From Gibbula magus (Eukaryota; Mollusca; Gastropoda; Trochida; Trochidae), in assembly GCA_936450465.1 (NCBI GenBank), contig OW388303.1:9331021-9395020 (forward strand): a stretch of 64,000 bases of DNA, given 5' to 3'. Of the stretch, positions 21,031 through 35,138 are shown one piece after another. The number at the start of each line of letters is the position of its first letter. The first letter of the stretch is position 1. The notes below the pieces were generated by a model. It worked only from the letters and a program-made list of their open reading frames with translations, did no database searches and was not told where the DNA came from. The position numbers and the translations under genes are program-made.

Positions 21031-24000
21031 AGCATCTTTCTGAGATTATATGTGCACTTCAATCAGTTAGTACGTAAGGGAGGTAATTTTAAAGAAAACA
21101 GCTGAGTTAAAGGCATTTCATCTTTCTGATGTGAGAGTTCTAACATGTGCTTTGAGAATATAATATGTCTGATGAAAAAGAGATATTTAGAATTAAAAAC
21201 TTAGAATTGGAAGTCTAACAAATATTATAAGTCATATTTTATCTTTGTCTCACATTTCACATATGAGTAATTATTTGTATTTTGCAAGTGAATTTGCTGA
21301 TAAAGGTACACAAGTCTAAAAGAATTCTAAAGACTTAATACAGAATCTTTTATTAAATCTAATATTATGTTCTTTGTAATTTAAGAGTAAATAATGGAGT
21401 TTTTTAATATCTCATGATATTGTGTAATTATTTGGAGAATTAATCAATTAATTAATGAGAATTTCCAGTACGAGTCAATTTGGTATACCTTATTTATATC
21501 ATATTTTATACTTTATAACTGATTTAGTTTTCTATTAACTTTGAAGTTAATTTTATTCAATAGGAACAAGAAATGAGATAGATGTCTACATCATGGACAT
21601 GTTTAATGTGAATCTATTTGAAATGAGAACTATTGAATACCCTTTGAAGGAATAACTTGAAGAGGAATTAAATTTTTTCATTTTACATGAGATATGTGAA
21701 CTGAATATGACTAGTGATGACTGGTGATAACATAGGACTATAAAAGAAGTAGCTATATGAGATTGTGACATCACACCTATTTTCATCATCTTCTCCAGTA
21801 CAGAAAAATAATTAACTGCATCTAACATATAAATTTTACTGGCTGTGAGTCCAGTGTCTGCATGTTATGTAATTGCATTGTGTTGACCTCTTCCTGGCAG
21901 AAGAATGAAAACTGATAGTTACACAGAGGTTTCAGGTTACTTCAAACTACTGTGCAGCACTGTGTTATCATAGACTGTGCGTGAGACTGCTTTAGTCTTC
22001 CAGTGACTCTAAAAAAGAATTTATTCATAGAATATCACCATTTTATCAAATATTGAAAAGGAGCCTATAAGAAATGGTGAAAAAGAATTTACCAAAAAAT
22101 ATTCACCAATTTATTAAGTATTGAAATGGAGCCTATGAGAAATGGGATTTTCAAAAACTGAGGCTCCTATTCATTATGTAATAAATGTTGGTATTGCCAT
22201 AATGCAATTAAGAATTAAAACAATATAATGCAAAGGTGTATGATATTCATAAAGAATGTTGATTTATGTGTAACCAATTTTGATAATAATTAGCAGGGGT
22301 CATGACCTAAAAAGTTTTTTTTCATTTTCTTCTACAGCCCCAGGCCATTATTGCAATAGCTTACAGTGGTGAATTGTATGCAAAGAATTGTACCCGGTAT
22401 ATTCATTATCATATAATGTGTGTACGATCTTAAAAAATAGTATGATCTCTCCACCACATTATTATATGTTTGATACCAGCAATTTATTTCCAAGCTTTGT
22501 GTTGCTCTTTCAACACATATATATAGCAGATTGGCAAAGTTATGGTAACAAAATATTTTTAAACTGCTTTAATTGTTTCACTACCTAGATTCTTATTACT
22601 ACATTCCATTATCTGACCATTGCTATACAGTCCACTCCATAATATACCCCACTTATTATCTCCTGATGAGCTACAGAGGCCATGGCTCTATTTTTCAAAT
22701 TCTGGTCGACCTGTCATGTCCTGTTTTCTGATTGACTGTTGATTGTTGTACAATATATTCGGTTTGATGTTTTCCATTATTGCTGACACTGTGATGTAAC
22801 AGCACTGGAGTCCATGTACTATGTAAAAATGGAAAAATAAAAATTATAAAAAAATTAACATTATAAATACTTCTTTATTGAATATATATCTTGATGGTCC
22901 TTATCTATTGTAGTTGAGTATATTTGTCTACTCCTAAAGAATACATTTTTTGAAGTAATACTGAGTTAAATTCATCAAACAACACGTAAATGACCTAGTA
23001 TTTTAGCTGTGCGCCACCGTCCATTAAGTAAAGGACGACCACATCCCAGTATATCGCTCCAGCCTATATCGGGGCCACCTGTTTGCCTTTTCAGCCGCTG
23101 CTCTTACTTCTGTGTATAGAAAGTTCTAAACACTTATTTCCGCTGTTACTTGCAACGTGTGCGGTGTCACGATCAAGAAACCGGGTCAGATACGTGGAAA
23201 GTTTACATTTCAAACAAAAAACAACAACTTGCGGCGCTTTGACCAATCAAATTGCTATCAGCGACTCTGAACCTCGGCTACTGCGATAACTCTGTCGCCA
23301 AGCAGGGGACACCAGTCATATCGGCCTAATGGATTCGGCGTGGCGGAGACTGGAGCTTATTCGGGTATTCATGGTCCGAGTTTTTATCTCCTAGTCTGAC
23401 ACCTTTGACATCTAGAAACAGGATATGGATACTGTAGGATTATACTTAGATATTCACCCACGTGTGTTTGAACAGACACGGGAAATGAAAATAATAAATT
23501 GTTGTGGTGTATATCTTTTCTTGACACTGAAGTTGATAATCTTGTTTTACATGGATGACTTCAAAGCCCGGGGATTGACAACAATAAATTGCTTTCTTGA
23601 CTTCCATTCTCGATTAAATAGCCACGTGAAAATGAAAACAATAAATACTTTTGCTATATCATTCCTGACAAAAAGACTTCATTGGCAGTAGTTTTGGATC
23701 TTCATAACTTTGAAAGGGGTTCTATGTTCGCCACAGGAAATAAAAATACACTATTATTGCGATTTATGTATTCTTTTAATGCGAAATCTGAATCATTATT
23801 ACTAAACATACATTTTCGTTGAAACTACAATATGACGCTACACTTAGTTACAATATACGGATAAGAAGAGTTTAAATTGTTGAATGGTTATTTTCTAAAC
23901 GTTGGAGGTGGTTTGCAGTCTTCTTCACAGTTTGAATTGCAATGCATGTAACATTAAACTCCTAATCTGCGGTATGCTTTATGGTGTAGTCTCCTTGACG

Positions 24001-25229
24001 ATTATAGTTGATTTCAATCTTCATTTCCTTTGATGTTTAAACGGCAATGGGAAGCTGAACTAATTAAATGGTCTGGTTTATCGTTTCCATGACTAAACAA
24101 AAGCAAGATTATCTTCTTTCGGAGTACATGCTTACTCTTTCGGACGGAAACGTCGTGTAACTTCACAATAAAGAAGTTGTTATCCAGACTTTCTTGCTTT
24201 TCTTATGTATTATACACTTCTTAATGTCCTTCGCCTTGTCCTGACGCCAGTAGCTGTATATGTAACAGAACGACTGGAAATGGAACACTTATTGTTATGG
24301 TATATAATATCTTCATGACATGGTAGAGGCTATAGAATCTATATTTGATGGTATATAGAATAGTGATGGGAATACTGACAGGAAAGGTATTTGATAGGAT
24401 AAGAAACACGATATATCATATGAATATTTAGATAGTCATCATGCTTGAAGAGTCTATTACTCGCGTGTCATGTCTGTGGATTAACTTTATTATTATAAAC
24501 GTAACAATGAAACCAGTGTTCCTCAAAACGAGTGACACTTTACGACGATTATTATTCTTTTATTGAGCTTCGTCCTAGTCAACTCTCGTTGAGCTTAATG
24601 AAACAGTGGCAATTTATTGAGCTTTGTTGAAATGGAGATAATTTACTAGACCAGCCTTCACTCTCTGTAATGAAAATTCAGTTTCAGAAAAAAAGAAGCC
24701 ATAAATTAAATAATATTAAAAGGATTCCCTATTCGATATCTTCATTGTATTCACTTTCAAATTTGCTATTCTGTATAGGCTTGCTTTGGCAGACTATTAA
24801 TGTGAACCTTCACCGCAGACGTATTCGCTTACTTGTAAAATGACTTGTTATAGAACACCGTACTTGTTGTAAAATATTTTTGAATTATTTGAACAAACAA
24901 GTCTGACAATTTCCCCCACACAACTCTTTGATCATAATAGAACAGACGAACATATGATGTATAGGAGTTTTAAAACCCCACAATGATAGCATTTTTGTTA
25001 CGTTTGTGATGTACTTGGTGCTGTAGATATAAGGGTCTGATACTTTGTCTCTGAAACAACTATACTTATTCTTAAATAATGACCATTTTATTAGATATTA
25101 CAACGGAGTCTGTTAAAAATAGAGCCATGGGCTCTGTAGCTCATCAGTATTTCATTGATTTACTATCTAAAGTTGAATATTTAAGTTATTTAAGTTATTG
25201 TTTACAAGCAAAAGATAGGTTCTTAGATC
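21031..25229. other. Interior between the two inverted arrays
   Basis: AT-rich and without a recognised gene. It holds decayed left-array units (21775-21810, 22297-22345), a less AT-rich stretch at 23010-23420 with no recognised content, and a Penelope-like tail (24115-24195). The small reading frames here look random. Confidence 0.5.
24115..24195 (+). mobile_element. Penelope-like 3' tail with decayed hammerhead core
   Basis: GGAAACGTCGTG followed by TTCACAATAAAGAAGTTGT and TATCCAG matches the minus-strand copy at 57510-57607. GAAAC-GTC (24147-24154) is kept, but the upstream CTGATGA is not recognisable. Confidence 0.5.
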
Positions 25230-26080
25230 ATGACCACTGTGACCCCATTTGCGGTCACGGGGTCACATAATTTACAATTTAGAATCCCCATTTGCCAAGG
25301 AGTCTGCACACAACTTTTCAGCTCTCTTGACCTTTTGGAACTGGAGAAGAAGATGAAAATAGGTTTTTAAGGATGTGACCCCTGTGACCCCATTTGGGGT
25401 CACGGGGTCACGAAATCTACAATTTAGAATCCCCATTGGCCAAGGAGTCTGCACACAACTTTTCAGCTCTCTAGACCTTTTGGAACTGAAGAAGAAGATG
25501 AAAATAGTTTTTAAGGATGTGACCCCTGTGACCCCATTTGGTGTCATAGGGTCACGAAATCTACAATTTAGAATCCCCATTGGCCAAGGAGTCTGCACAC
25601 AACTTTTCAGCTCTCTAGACCTTTTGGAACTGAAGAAGAAGATGAAAATAGGTTTTTAAGGATGTGACCCCTGTGACCCCATTTGGGGTCATGGGGTCAC
25701 GAAATCTACAATTTAGAATCCACATTGGCCAAGGAGTCTGCACACAACTTTTCAGCTCTCTAGACATTTTGGAACTGGAGAAGAAGATGAAAATAAGTTT
25801 TTAAGGATGTGATCCCGGTGACCCCATTTGGGGTCATGGGGTCACATAATCTACAATTTAGAATCCCCTTTGGCCAAGGAGTCTGCACACAACTTTTCAG
25901 CTCTCTAGACCTTTTGGAACTGAAGAAGAAGATGAAAATAGGTTTTTAAGGATGTGACCCCTGTGACCCCATTTGGGGTCATGGGGTCACGAAATCTACA
26001 ATTTAGAATCCCCATTTGCCAAGGAGTCTGCACATAAAATTTCAGCTCTGTGGAATCATTGGTTCTGGAGAAGAAGTCGA
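25230..26080 (-). repeat. Right 146-bp tandem array, about 6 copies, inverted relative to the left array
   Basis: GACCTTTTGGAACTG recurs every 146 bases from about 25328. Copies are more uniform than in the left array. Overlapping reading frames on both strands (25272-25598, 25375-25659) are repeat artefacts. Confidence 0.9.
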
Positions 26081-26344
26081 AAAAGCGAAAAGCTTACGGA
26101 TGGACGGATGGACGGACGGACGCCGGACACCATGCCATGCCATAAGCCCATCGGGCCTTTCAGGCCTGATGAGCTAAAAATGGGAACTTTGATAAGACAG
26201 AAGTTTAGACCCAACCCCAGTCTTGATTTTTTAAGGTTAATCTTGTTTCGAGACAGGTGAAGTTAAAGTTAAAATATTGAGTAAAACTATAGCGGTAACC
26301 ACATTACGTTTTATATATTGTTTGTGATGAACAGCAGACCTGGG

Positions 26345-26558
26345 TTCCGTTCCATAACAGCGAGCGCTTAAATTGCTCATTGATCGCTCAATGTAGCGCT
26401 CAAGTAGCGCTCATTCTCTCTTGAACGACACAGTGCAAATTCCTCGAAGTTTGCTCGCCTTGCTACGTATCGCTACATTGAGCAATCGCGTTCAAGAGAG
26501 GTTTAAAGTAATCGCTAATTGAGCGATTACTTTGAAACCTCTCTTGAACACGGCCCTG
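26345..26558 (+). mobile_element. GCGCT/AATCGC MITE, copy A
   Basis: Runs from TTCCGTTCCATAACAGCGAG to CTCTTGAACACGGCCCTG. It is full of internal palindromes (GTAATCGCTAATTGAGCGATTAC, AATGTAGCGCTC with its inverse). It is a relative of copies at 27341-27557 and 33974-34200. No coding capacity. Confidence 0.8.
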
Positions 26559-27340
26559 TATTACCACACGTAAGCAGTCAAATGTCACCACCGCGTCATA
26601 TTTTACTTATCAATACATGCAGCATATATCAACTCTTCAGTGTTTGTTTCACACATATATCAATAACAAGGATCACATGTACAACAGTACTTTGTTTAGC
26701 AGATTTTATAAATCTGTTTATACTTTCTAATATTATATTTCATTTTTATGACAGCAACAAAATCGACATTTCACATATGAAATGATAATTCTATGTTATA
26801 GGTCTGAATGAACAACCTTGCTATTTATAGATTCCGTGTTCGATTCCGAGGGCCAGGCCCCACACATGTTAGCATGTTTCAGCAAGAACGGAACAGCAGT
26901 ACCGACCGTTCCTTTCCACATGTGGAACATATACAGATGCTGCCCAAAAGTTCCCTCATCTAGTTTCAATTCCTGTCTGAAATAATGTATTCTGGTTTTC
27001 TGTGGATGACAATAGTTGTACTTCGAAAACTTTCACAGTGTATATATCCATATTTGGAAATATTTAAATCAGCAGTCTCACAATTGCCACAGTACATTTT
27101 GCTATACATCATGACACAATCAATCAAGGGTTGCATCTACTTCTTGTTGAATGATAAGTTTACAGTTAACCAAGAAAATGTAAAATAGATAAAACAACTT
27201 GTTACTCCAACAGATGTCTGAACTGCAGCAAGGTAACTTGACAAGAGCACAATTAACCATCCTTCCTGCTCCCTCTATGTATTTGTATCCGCTACCCTCG
27301 TTTTGTTGTAGATTGGCTACTCGTCGCTATATGAAACATG

Positions 27341-27557
27341 GTTCCGTTCAATAACAGCGAGCGCTTAAATTGCTCATTGATCGCTCAATGTAGCGCTCAA
27401 TGTAGCGCTAACTCTCTCTTGAACGATACAGTGCAAATTCCTTGAAGTTTGCTCGTCTTGCTACGTAGCGCTACATTGAGCAATCGCGTTCAAGATAGGT
27501 TTAAAAGTAATCGCTCATTGAGCGATTACTTTGAAACCTATCTTGAACACGGCCTGT
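27341..27557 (+). mobile_element. GCGCT/AATCGC MITE, copy B
   Basis: Same orientation as copy A and highly similar along its whole length, including the perfect palindrome TAATCGCTCATTGAGCGATTA. It lies only about 780 bp from copy A. Confidence 0.8.
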
Positions 27558-27838
27558 TTTCCAGCCAATGAAAACGTTGACTATCGCTCATCGGTCCTCT
27601 CACCCGGGTACTACCTATATGGCTCGAATGCAGGTTCCTTCAGTGACTAGTCATGCAAACCATATGACTGTTATTGGGCTCAGGAAATCAGGGTATTGTA
27701 GTACGGTAGCGTATACAAATACACTGATGGAGTGGAATGTGAACCATGGAGACCTTTTAAGAAAATGAAGAGAGCAGAGAGCACCGATCACCTTTTCACT
27801 TATTTGTTTTTGTTTTTTTTTTATTTTCGTTTCAGAGC

Positions 27839-28325
27839 CTTTAAAGATACATCCATTGTGTTACATAATATTTTATTTGGCTTTAATACTTCCCAACATA
27901 CACTATGTGCTGATTTCAGTTCAAATAATTTCACTCAACTTTCATATCCCAATCGTCAAATATATCATAATTACTAGTTTCCAATTTTACAAAATTTTAC
28001 ATATGCAGAAGCCGAAAATACACGGCCCATTTACATGCACAGAAGTTATATGACCTATGAAACGTTACCAACCCAAATTAGTCATTTTTTCTGTTGTAAA
28101 TAAGTTTCCAAAATTACGTCTGACTAATTGACGCCCATCAATCGCGATGCCTTGTCCGGTTTTCGATCAGGAATCACTACTTTTATCTTTATATCGTCAT
28201 TTATACTGAGACGACTATCATTGAAATGCTAATTATCGGCAACAGTCAGTACTTCTCGATAAAATAACACCGTTTATAACATTTTGCATATGTGGCCACC
28301 AACAACACAATGGATGCACTTTAAG
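27839..28325 (+). mobile_element. CTTTAAAG-ended MITE, copy 1
   Basis: The left end CTTTAAAGATACATCCATTG and the right end (inverted CTTAAAGTGCATCCATTGTG) form imperfect 24-bp inverted repeats. The body matches copy 2 at 42738-43245 throughout (TTTTATTTGGCTTTAATAC, AAATATATCATAATTACT, TTGTCCGGTTTTCGATCAG). No transposase. Confidence 0.8.
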
Positions 28326-30237
28326 TGTTAGTCTACACTATGAGTTGCGATTCCTTAAATAAAAATAGATTATCACAATCAGTTCGTTTACGCCTTGGTA
28401 AGACCTATCAAAGTTACACATGGATTTTTCACTTCGAATCAACAGTAGGTGAACACACTTTTGGGATGCAGCAATAAGGCAGTATTACGTGTGAGTGGAA
28501 CGCGTATGTAACATTCGTCCCAGCCCAGTAATGTAAAATTGGACACATTTCATATGTGCGACATTTACAATGCTAAGATTAAATATGGAAACTGTACCAA
28601 TTATATGATAATAAGTTCATTTGTTTTTATTTTCTTCTTTACCTGAAACAACCATTGTTACTATTTAATTCAATGACGTAAGGATATATATTTTGGGATT
28701 TAAAAAATTGAAAACGTGTCAGAACGAATTTTAAACGTTCAGACACTCCTAAATCACATTTAGTATATTTTATAACGATGTGGACTCGTACAACGACAAT
28801 TTATTTTAAAATCATGTTCTTTTTAATAATAAAAAATATGCTTTCCGTATTTTATCAAACATCTAAATATCGCTTGTTTTTATTAATTTTAAATATTACA
28901 ACTGATTTAATTGTCATCATCATTTATTCCTTATAAATTTACACGAGGTCGATAGTTCAACATGTGTAAAATATGAGTCAACGTAAAAATAGCTTCTTAA
29001 CAGATTCAGTTGATGTTTTAACACAATGATTTTCGTGTCTTTTTATTATTTAGAACTTTATTAATTATAACACAAACATTACCATCATTAATCAAGTGGG
29101 TCGGTATCTCCCGTCGTCGGTGGTAATTGGCTGAAAGTTTGTTTTTTGTTGTTGTTTTTTTTAAATTCAATATTATATCTTATATTTACATATATTTTGA
29201 GCATACATGTCATACTTATTACTTAAATAGAGTTGTATTTTTCACTTTAGATGAGCGTAATTTGAAACAAGTATCTAACAAATTTTGATAACCATGCCCT
29301 AATTTTCTTTTAGTAGATTTGACCATTTCAGTAGTAAATAAAATCATATAATCCATAACAGTATTATTTACCGATAAAAACTTAAAGAATCACAATCATA
29401 TCTGTTTTATTATCATAAAGATTTACAGAAATGTAAGGGCGCGTTTATTGTCCAAAATTATTATTGGTTATGTCGATTTATGGCTACATTTGTACACTCT
29501 TTATGAAGACGACTTATCCTATTGGCAGGATATATGTTCAATGAAATGATAAGGTATTATGGTTTATATCGCATTATAGGAGTGGCGAGAGGTACTTAGA
29601 CTTAATGTGAGATATTGTCCATTTACTGCGCACAAAACGGTGATAAAGTGTGGACGTTAAAACAATACACAACATGCAATGGTTCATTAATTCTTTATCT
29701 GTATATGTAAACATTATCAAGGCAACATTTCACGACATGCTGTATATTCCAATTCCAGTGTTTGGGTTATTATAATAAGAATAAAAGAGAATTGCATACA
29801 CTTTATGAAACAATAAAAACATTTGTTTATTTCGACATTTCTCAATAATACCATAAATAAAGGAACTAACCTTTTTTATACCAAATAATTTACAACACGT
29901 TATGATATAATTCTGTAACTTGTTGTATTTATATGGGGTTTTTTACACTAATATACAATTATTAATCACAAAACAAGTAAAACAAACAATATATGTATAC
30001 AAAATAATTTAATAAAAAAGTAGACAGATGCTAAAGTTAAACACAAAATATTTCGAAGCGCACATTCGTTTTTATCCGAAAATTTTAACTTCCTTTCTAA
30101 TCATGAAATGGCTAACTGATCAATGTTTTATTTGTAGTAAGCTATGGTTTCAGAAACTACAGATAGACAAATTAAGTATTGAAGATGATATTGCACGGGA
30201 ATGTCGTAACAAAAATAGAGTTTAACATGGTAGCGTC
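28326..30237. other. AT-rich spacer, no feature recognised
   Basis: Very AT-rich non-repetitive sequence. I see no convincing exon, RNA gene or known repeat. Confidence 0.5.
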
Positions 30238-31133
30238 CCATGCTGCCTACAGTGCCAATCTGCCTACAGCTTATAACAACAGTGATCAGGAAGTCAAGGT
30301 TATATGCTGACCTGTTCTACCTCTAAAAAAAGAACTCAACCAAATTATCGGTCAAATTATCCTGCAAAAAATACTTTATTTGCTGTCCTTCTGCTTGTGA
30401 AATGACGTATTCAACACGCTGTACATTTGCCATTGTGGGATGGATGATGTTGGTTCCCATCCTAAGTTATCTTGAGCTAAATTAGTTGATATCATCTTCT
30501 CAATAATTTAAATATGATTTAAACATATTCATTTCCGTGAAAGGAACCGGATTGGTAAACAAGCTTACAACGGGATACAACAATATATGTCATTGAAATA
30601 TTATTATGAATCAAATATGCCACTTAAATATATAAACGAGTGAACTGAAATTAAAAGTTCTTTGTTAGTGCGGAACAGAACAGATTTTAATCACACAAGT
30701 GATATAGAGAACATACAGGTATATACAATGATATAAGAATATGACATTATTTAAAGAGGGGTAAACAGAATTTTATATATTTTAATAGTTTTATCATTAA
30801 AGATGCAGGGATTCAGTTAATCCTTCTCTGACACGACTATTTGTTATGATAAATTAACATGTTAACTGTTTCTATATAATTGTATAACTAAAGATAATCT
30901 GTTATTAAACTGGTTAGTAGACGCAAGAATTAAGGTACTCTGACATGATTATTTGTAATACTAAATAAACAGGTTAACTTTTTCTGTATGGGTGTGACTC
31001 TGTCGTGATGTTAGTAACTGGAAAATAGGTTGTTCCATTATGATATTGGTAAAAAATCATTTCCCAAACTGCCTACACTATTTTGTGTAGGCAGAGTGGG
31101 ATGTAGGCAGATTGGGACTGTAGGCAGTATGAG
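30238..31133. mobile_element. 896-bp element with TGCCTACA-rich inverted ends
   Basis: The left end reads CCATGCTGCCTACAGTGCCA and then ATCTGCCTACAG. The right end read inverted is CATACTGCCTACAGTCCCAA then TCTGCCTACA, a further CTGCCTAC and a small hairpin (CTGCCTACAC/GTGTAGGCAG at 31069-31095). Match over the outer 30 bases is about 90%. The interior is AT-rich without coding potential. The superfamily is not recognised. Confidence 0.65.
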
Positions 31134-31379
31134 CACCTATTCAATATCATTCAAACTAGATGTAATGTTATACGTCCCGTTTTAACAAGAGTGACGTACA
31201 TTTCATAGATAACATAAATCGATTTGACACATTCCTTCATAAAGGATTAATCAGTACATCGACAGGTTCTGAATTGCGTAGAATTCGAATTCTATTTCGC
31301 ACTCTAAAAGTAAAACGCAATATTTCCAGCAGATACGTTTTTCAAGTGAGCTATATTCGACAGCGTTGTCCTATCTGTT

Positions 31380-31570
31380 TTAATATTTCCGCTCAGGTGC
31401 TGTGTGCAAGAATGCCTCCATCCGGTATGTTACGGCAATAATCACCGGAACGACCTCGTTACAACCTCCCCGATGAAGTCATCACGTGACACCTACCTGG
31501 ATGACCTCTGACCTCAGAAATGGGACCTGGTTGCCAGGTAACGACCACTTGAGTCACTCCTACCCACTTC
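31380..31570. promoter_or_regulatory. Candidate enhancer with a perfect DR1 and an RFX-type X-box
   Basis: The stretch is of balanced composition in an AT-rich spacer. TGACCTCTGACCT (31502-31514) is a perfect direct repeat of the nuclear-receptor half-site with one-base spacing (the HNF4/RXR type). GTTGCCAGGTAAC (31530-31542) is a perfect inverted RFX X-box. ATCACGTGAC lies about 25 bases upstream. Function is inferred from motif clustering only. Confidence 0.4.
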
Positions 31571-33973
31571 ACGTGCAGACCCTCTGTAAACTAATTAAAA
31601 TTCTACAGGAGTTAAAGTCGCTGGCTTCAAACATGGAATGCTGGAACCGGCGCCACTGAAACAAAACGTTGTAGGCTACTTGGTTGCAAGATTGACAAAA
31701 CGTCATCGTTTTTGTCCTTGTCAGCATTATTGGTTCATGGGTTGCATATTGAGGATCCATTAATATTAAAAGACGTTTGTTACGGTTTCAGCACCATTGT
31801 TAGAATATGGTGTTGTAATGTGTTTCACTTATTACGATGACTATCAATATTTGCATTACTATAATTATCAATGTTGAAAGTAGGGAGAGAAATAGGTTTC
31901 TTGAGCACGAATGTCATGAAGCAAAGGTGAATTTCTTAAGTATACACATAAAAGCGAGTAATTGATTGCTATTGTTTTCAATTGTTGAGATGACCTTTCA
32001 ATATTTCCATAACTCTACTTATATGTCAATGTGTGAGGTAGACAGTGGGACATTTCTTTTTATAACGAGGTCAAAAGGGTTTGGTATTGAACATATTCTA
32101 TAAATTAATTAACAGTTTATGCGATGACCTGTCAATAGTTTCATCACTGGAGATACACACCAATGTCTGCACAAAGTATGCAATACCCACACCCTAAAGC
32201 CCAACCTTACACGGACTGAGCATGCTGGCACCAGTGTGACAATAGGAAGACGAGTGAACTCCTGATATCAAAGTACTCGATTGCCATGACGGAATACACC
32301 TGGAACTAGAATTAAAATGGTTAATCGTGAAGCAATATCTGTGTACCTACACGGTAGTTTAAAGTTAACCATCATCCCATGAGTTGCATACAAGAAGAAA
32401 TACAAAATGAGTCGAATTATTTATTTTGTAAAGATTCGCCCGAATCCAGAGATGGAAAAGGATTACGTCTTTTCTTTGCGTGTCTCCTTCTTACTCACAG
32501 ATTTCCTGAACTCAATGAGTCGTTATCCAAGATAATGGGAGAATGAAGACAAATAAAGTCCTTGAAATGATTGTCTATGTTTACGTCTGGATCCGTAGAT
32601 GGTAAGAAGTTAAGCCAACTACGTGTGCCACTTGGTGCCTCTCATTTAGCGAGTGTGGTCCCCTCCATCAACGTAGTTGTGTTTGTTAATACAAGTGCTC
32701 TGTCTCCAAGTGGACGAATACAAAATCATCAAAGATTTTCACAAAGTTTAAGTATGACTTTGTAAAGTCCTTAAATTCCAGACCTTCAAATATTTCAAAA
32801 TATTTTCAGTAATTTCGCATTTTTTTCTTTTAAACGTACCCACCTGCTTCGGGAGTGCGCTCGTGGTGTGTAAGTCGGTTTAATGGCCTCACTTCTCAAC
32901 CCATTTCCCAACTCAAAACCGTGTTTTTGTTCAATATTATTCCACTTATGATGATTCCCATCTGGGGGAGGGAGGGACTACCAACAACCGTGCCAAGTTT
33001 CAAACAATTCGCCATGACCTTCATCCATTTCCACCTTTGACCCGAGACCTTCCTCTTAATCTAAAAGTTGCCATATTTATAATAAATGGACCTAGTATGA
33101 CATTTGACAGGCCTTGGTGTACACCAGTACGGTATTGGTTGCTGTTGGCGCCATGCAAGTGTTTATCAAGTTTTCTCGATATCATATGGTAACCATACAG
33201 TAGTTATTTCATACAGGGCATTATTCCCAGTTCTCAGGTCGACAATTCCAGATATTGTATATAGGTTAGGTTTATATTGGTCGAGTCTCGCTGAAAATGT
33301 CAATCTGTGTTGAGTTCACTTCTTGCTTAAAAAAGAGTTACGCCAGTTTCACTTTCACCCAAAGAGTTTATGTTTAAATCACATTTCTGAACTAAAAGAA
33401 TAATTTAATAAAAGCTAATGTAAAGTTAGTATAGATAGATATACCTTGTTATGTCGATCTAGTACCTCGGACTAATTCCTCTATTTTGCTGCAAAAGTTG
33501 TCATTCATACACTGTTATTTGTACATTGTCTTAGCAAAGTGTTCTAAGTCACGGTATATTCTCTGGGAACTGTTCATTTTTATGAAATGATGGAACAATT
33601 GTTCAGAGAAAAGCACAGATCAGTTCATCATACCGATGGGCACTTCTTTGTCGCTATAATTTCAGCCGAAAGATATGTCCAATTTTGTTAATCGCATGAA
33701 CTTTGATTCTTGAATTAAAGGTATTATTTGCAAAATGGCATGTACACCAAAATCGAACTTTTTATGTTACGAATAATGCAAATTCATATAACGTATATTC
33801 TTGTACATGTTATTAACTTACTTTTACTTTAGAGATTGAATAGAAACTAAGATACAAAAGAGGACTAAAAAAATGGACGCTTGGAAAAGTTCCCTCTATA
33901 GCTCATTGGGACAGACTATAGCCTTCTACTGTCGACGTCAAAACGACGTCCAGCGTCTACCAAATTCAACATC
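31571..33973. other. Spacer, no feature recognised
   Basis: No exon with recognisable homology and no clear repeat family. The short reading frames (for example 32571-32765, 33104-33313) have no recognisable motif. Confidence 0.45.
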
Positions 33974-34200
33974 AGGGCCGTGTTCAAGATAGGTTTCAAA
34001 GTAATCGCGCGCGCGCTCAAATAGCGATTACTTTTAAACCTCTCTTGAACGCGATTGCTCTTTGTAGCGCTACGTAGGAAAGCGAGCGAACTTTGAGGTT
34101 TTGCACCGTGTCGTTCAGGAGAGAATAAGCGCTACTTGAGCGCTACATTGAGCAATGAATGAGCGATTATAAGCGCTCGCTGTTATGGAACGGGGCCCGG
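33974..34200 (-). mobile_element. GCGCT/AATCGC MITE, copy C
   Basis: Inverted relative to copies A and B, from AGGGCCGTGTTCAAGATAGG to CGCTGTTATGGAACGGGGCC. It carries a CGCGCGCGC run where the others have ATTGAG. Its flanks are rich in GACGTC words on both sides (33930-33955, 34220-34275), so it appears to split a pre-existing sequence. Confidence 0.8.
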
Positions 34201-34556
34201 GAAACAGACATAATTTCACGTCGACGTGTGATTGCTCGACGTCCTGACCATTCTCTTCCGAAATGACGTCGACGTTATGTGGGAAGAAATTGCTGAACTA
34301 ACCTACCCGGAGAGAGAATGCACAAGTTAATGTTTACCTTTGAATAGAATATAAGTTCGTGTCCGACCATGAAGAACATATCAAGGAATTATTTAGGTTT
34401 AGTGGGTGAAAACATTGAACGTATAGGTGCATGTATCTTCTTTGAAACTGTAAAACTGTTTACTTTTTTCTGTGAGTAAGATACCATTGGCTTATTATAC
34501 TAATGCAAAATTCATAAGAAAGACGACAATTAAAAATATAAACAGGATCATATATA

Positions 34557-34973
34557 CACTGACGGGCAAAAGAAAGTATATGGCTCAGTTGTATTTATCA
34601 TATGTATAATTTTTAAAGTCAAATATCTCGAGTTTCCGACGTCGTATTCAAAAACGGACAAGTTTGTGAAATTAGCCCAAAACATTAAATCAGTCAAAGA
34701 ATACCGGTACGCGGTTTGAAGTATTTTTATTAAAATTTTAATTTAAATTTTGAAATTCCCCCAAATTAATTTTGATAAAACACAACTGTTCATCGACATA
34801 TAACACATATACTTTAAATAATGATATTTTAGTTAAAAAAATAAAACCAATTAAGTCAAACTACTGCCGAGAGGTGTTATTGTATTGTGCCACAATCAAA
34901 TGCATCTCATTTCTTTAAAATATTGAATTAATCGAAAACAATTGAGTGTTATACTTTCTTTTGCCCGTCAGTT
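34557..34973 (+). mobile_element. Tc1/mariner-type MITE, copy 1 (417 bp)
   Basis: Ends CACTGACGGGCAAAAGAAAG and its inverse, flanked by TA on both sides (34555-34556 and 34974-34975), the Tc1/mariner target. No transposase. Copy 2 is at 47426-47927 in the opposite orientation. Confidence 0.88.
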
Positions 34974-34984
34974 TATGTACATAC

Positions 34985-35138
34985 AGAGTAGAAGTCATAT
35001 TGTTTGTGTGAACTGAGCACATTCAAATGTGCATGACTATTATTATTATTTATTAGCATAATATGTTTAGCGCCTTGAGCATGCTTTCGAGCATGGATAT
35101 GTGCGCTTTATAAATATGCACTATTATTATTATTAAAC
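34985..35138 (+). mobile_element. LINE 3' end, copy 1
   Basis: GAGCACATTCAAATGTGCATG, TTTAGCGCCTTGAGCATGC and GTGCGCTTTATAAATATGCAC, then an ATT tail, match the inverted copy at 53826-53960, where the same sequence follows a reverse-transcriptase C terminus. The MITE at 34557-34973 lies immediately upstream. Confidence 0.75.

Larger units (their letters stand above)
20331..26180. mobile_element. 5.85-kb structure with inverted terminal caps and 146-bp tandem arrays
   Basis: The left cap starts TTTTTAGCTCATCTGGCCTG and runs on with AAAGGCCCGATGGGCTTATGGCATGG and a CCGTC run. The right cap (26090-26180) is the same sequence inverted; the outer 12 bases match perfectly. Inside each cap lies a tandem array of the same approximately 146-bp unit, in opposite orientation (20441-21030 and 25230-26080). 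The caps belong to a repeat style widespread in mollusc genomes. I cannot tell whether this is one transposon with compound inverted ends or two independent inverted insertions 4 kb apart. No transposase or replicase is recognised in the interior. Confidence 0.6.
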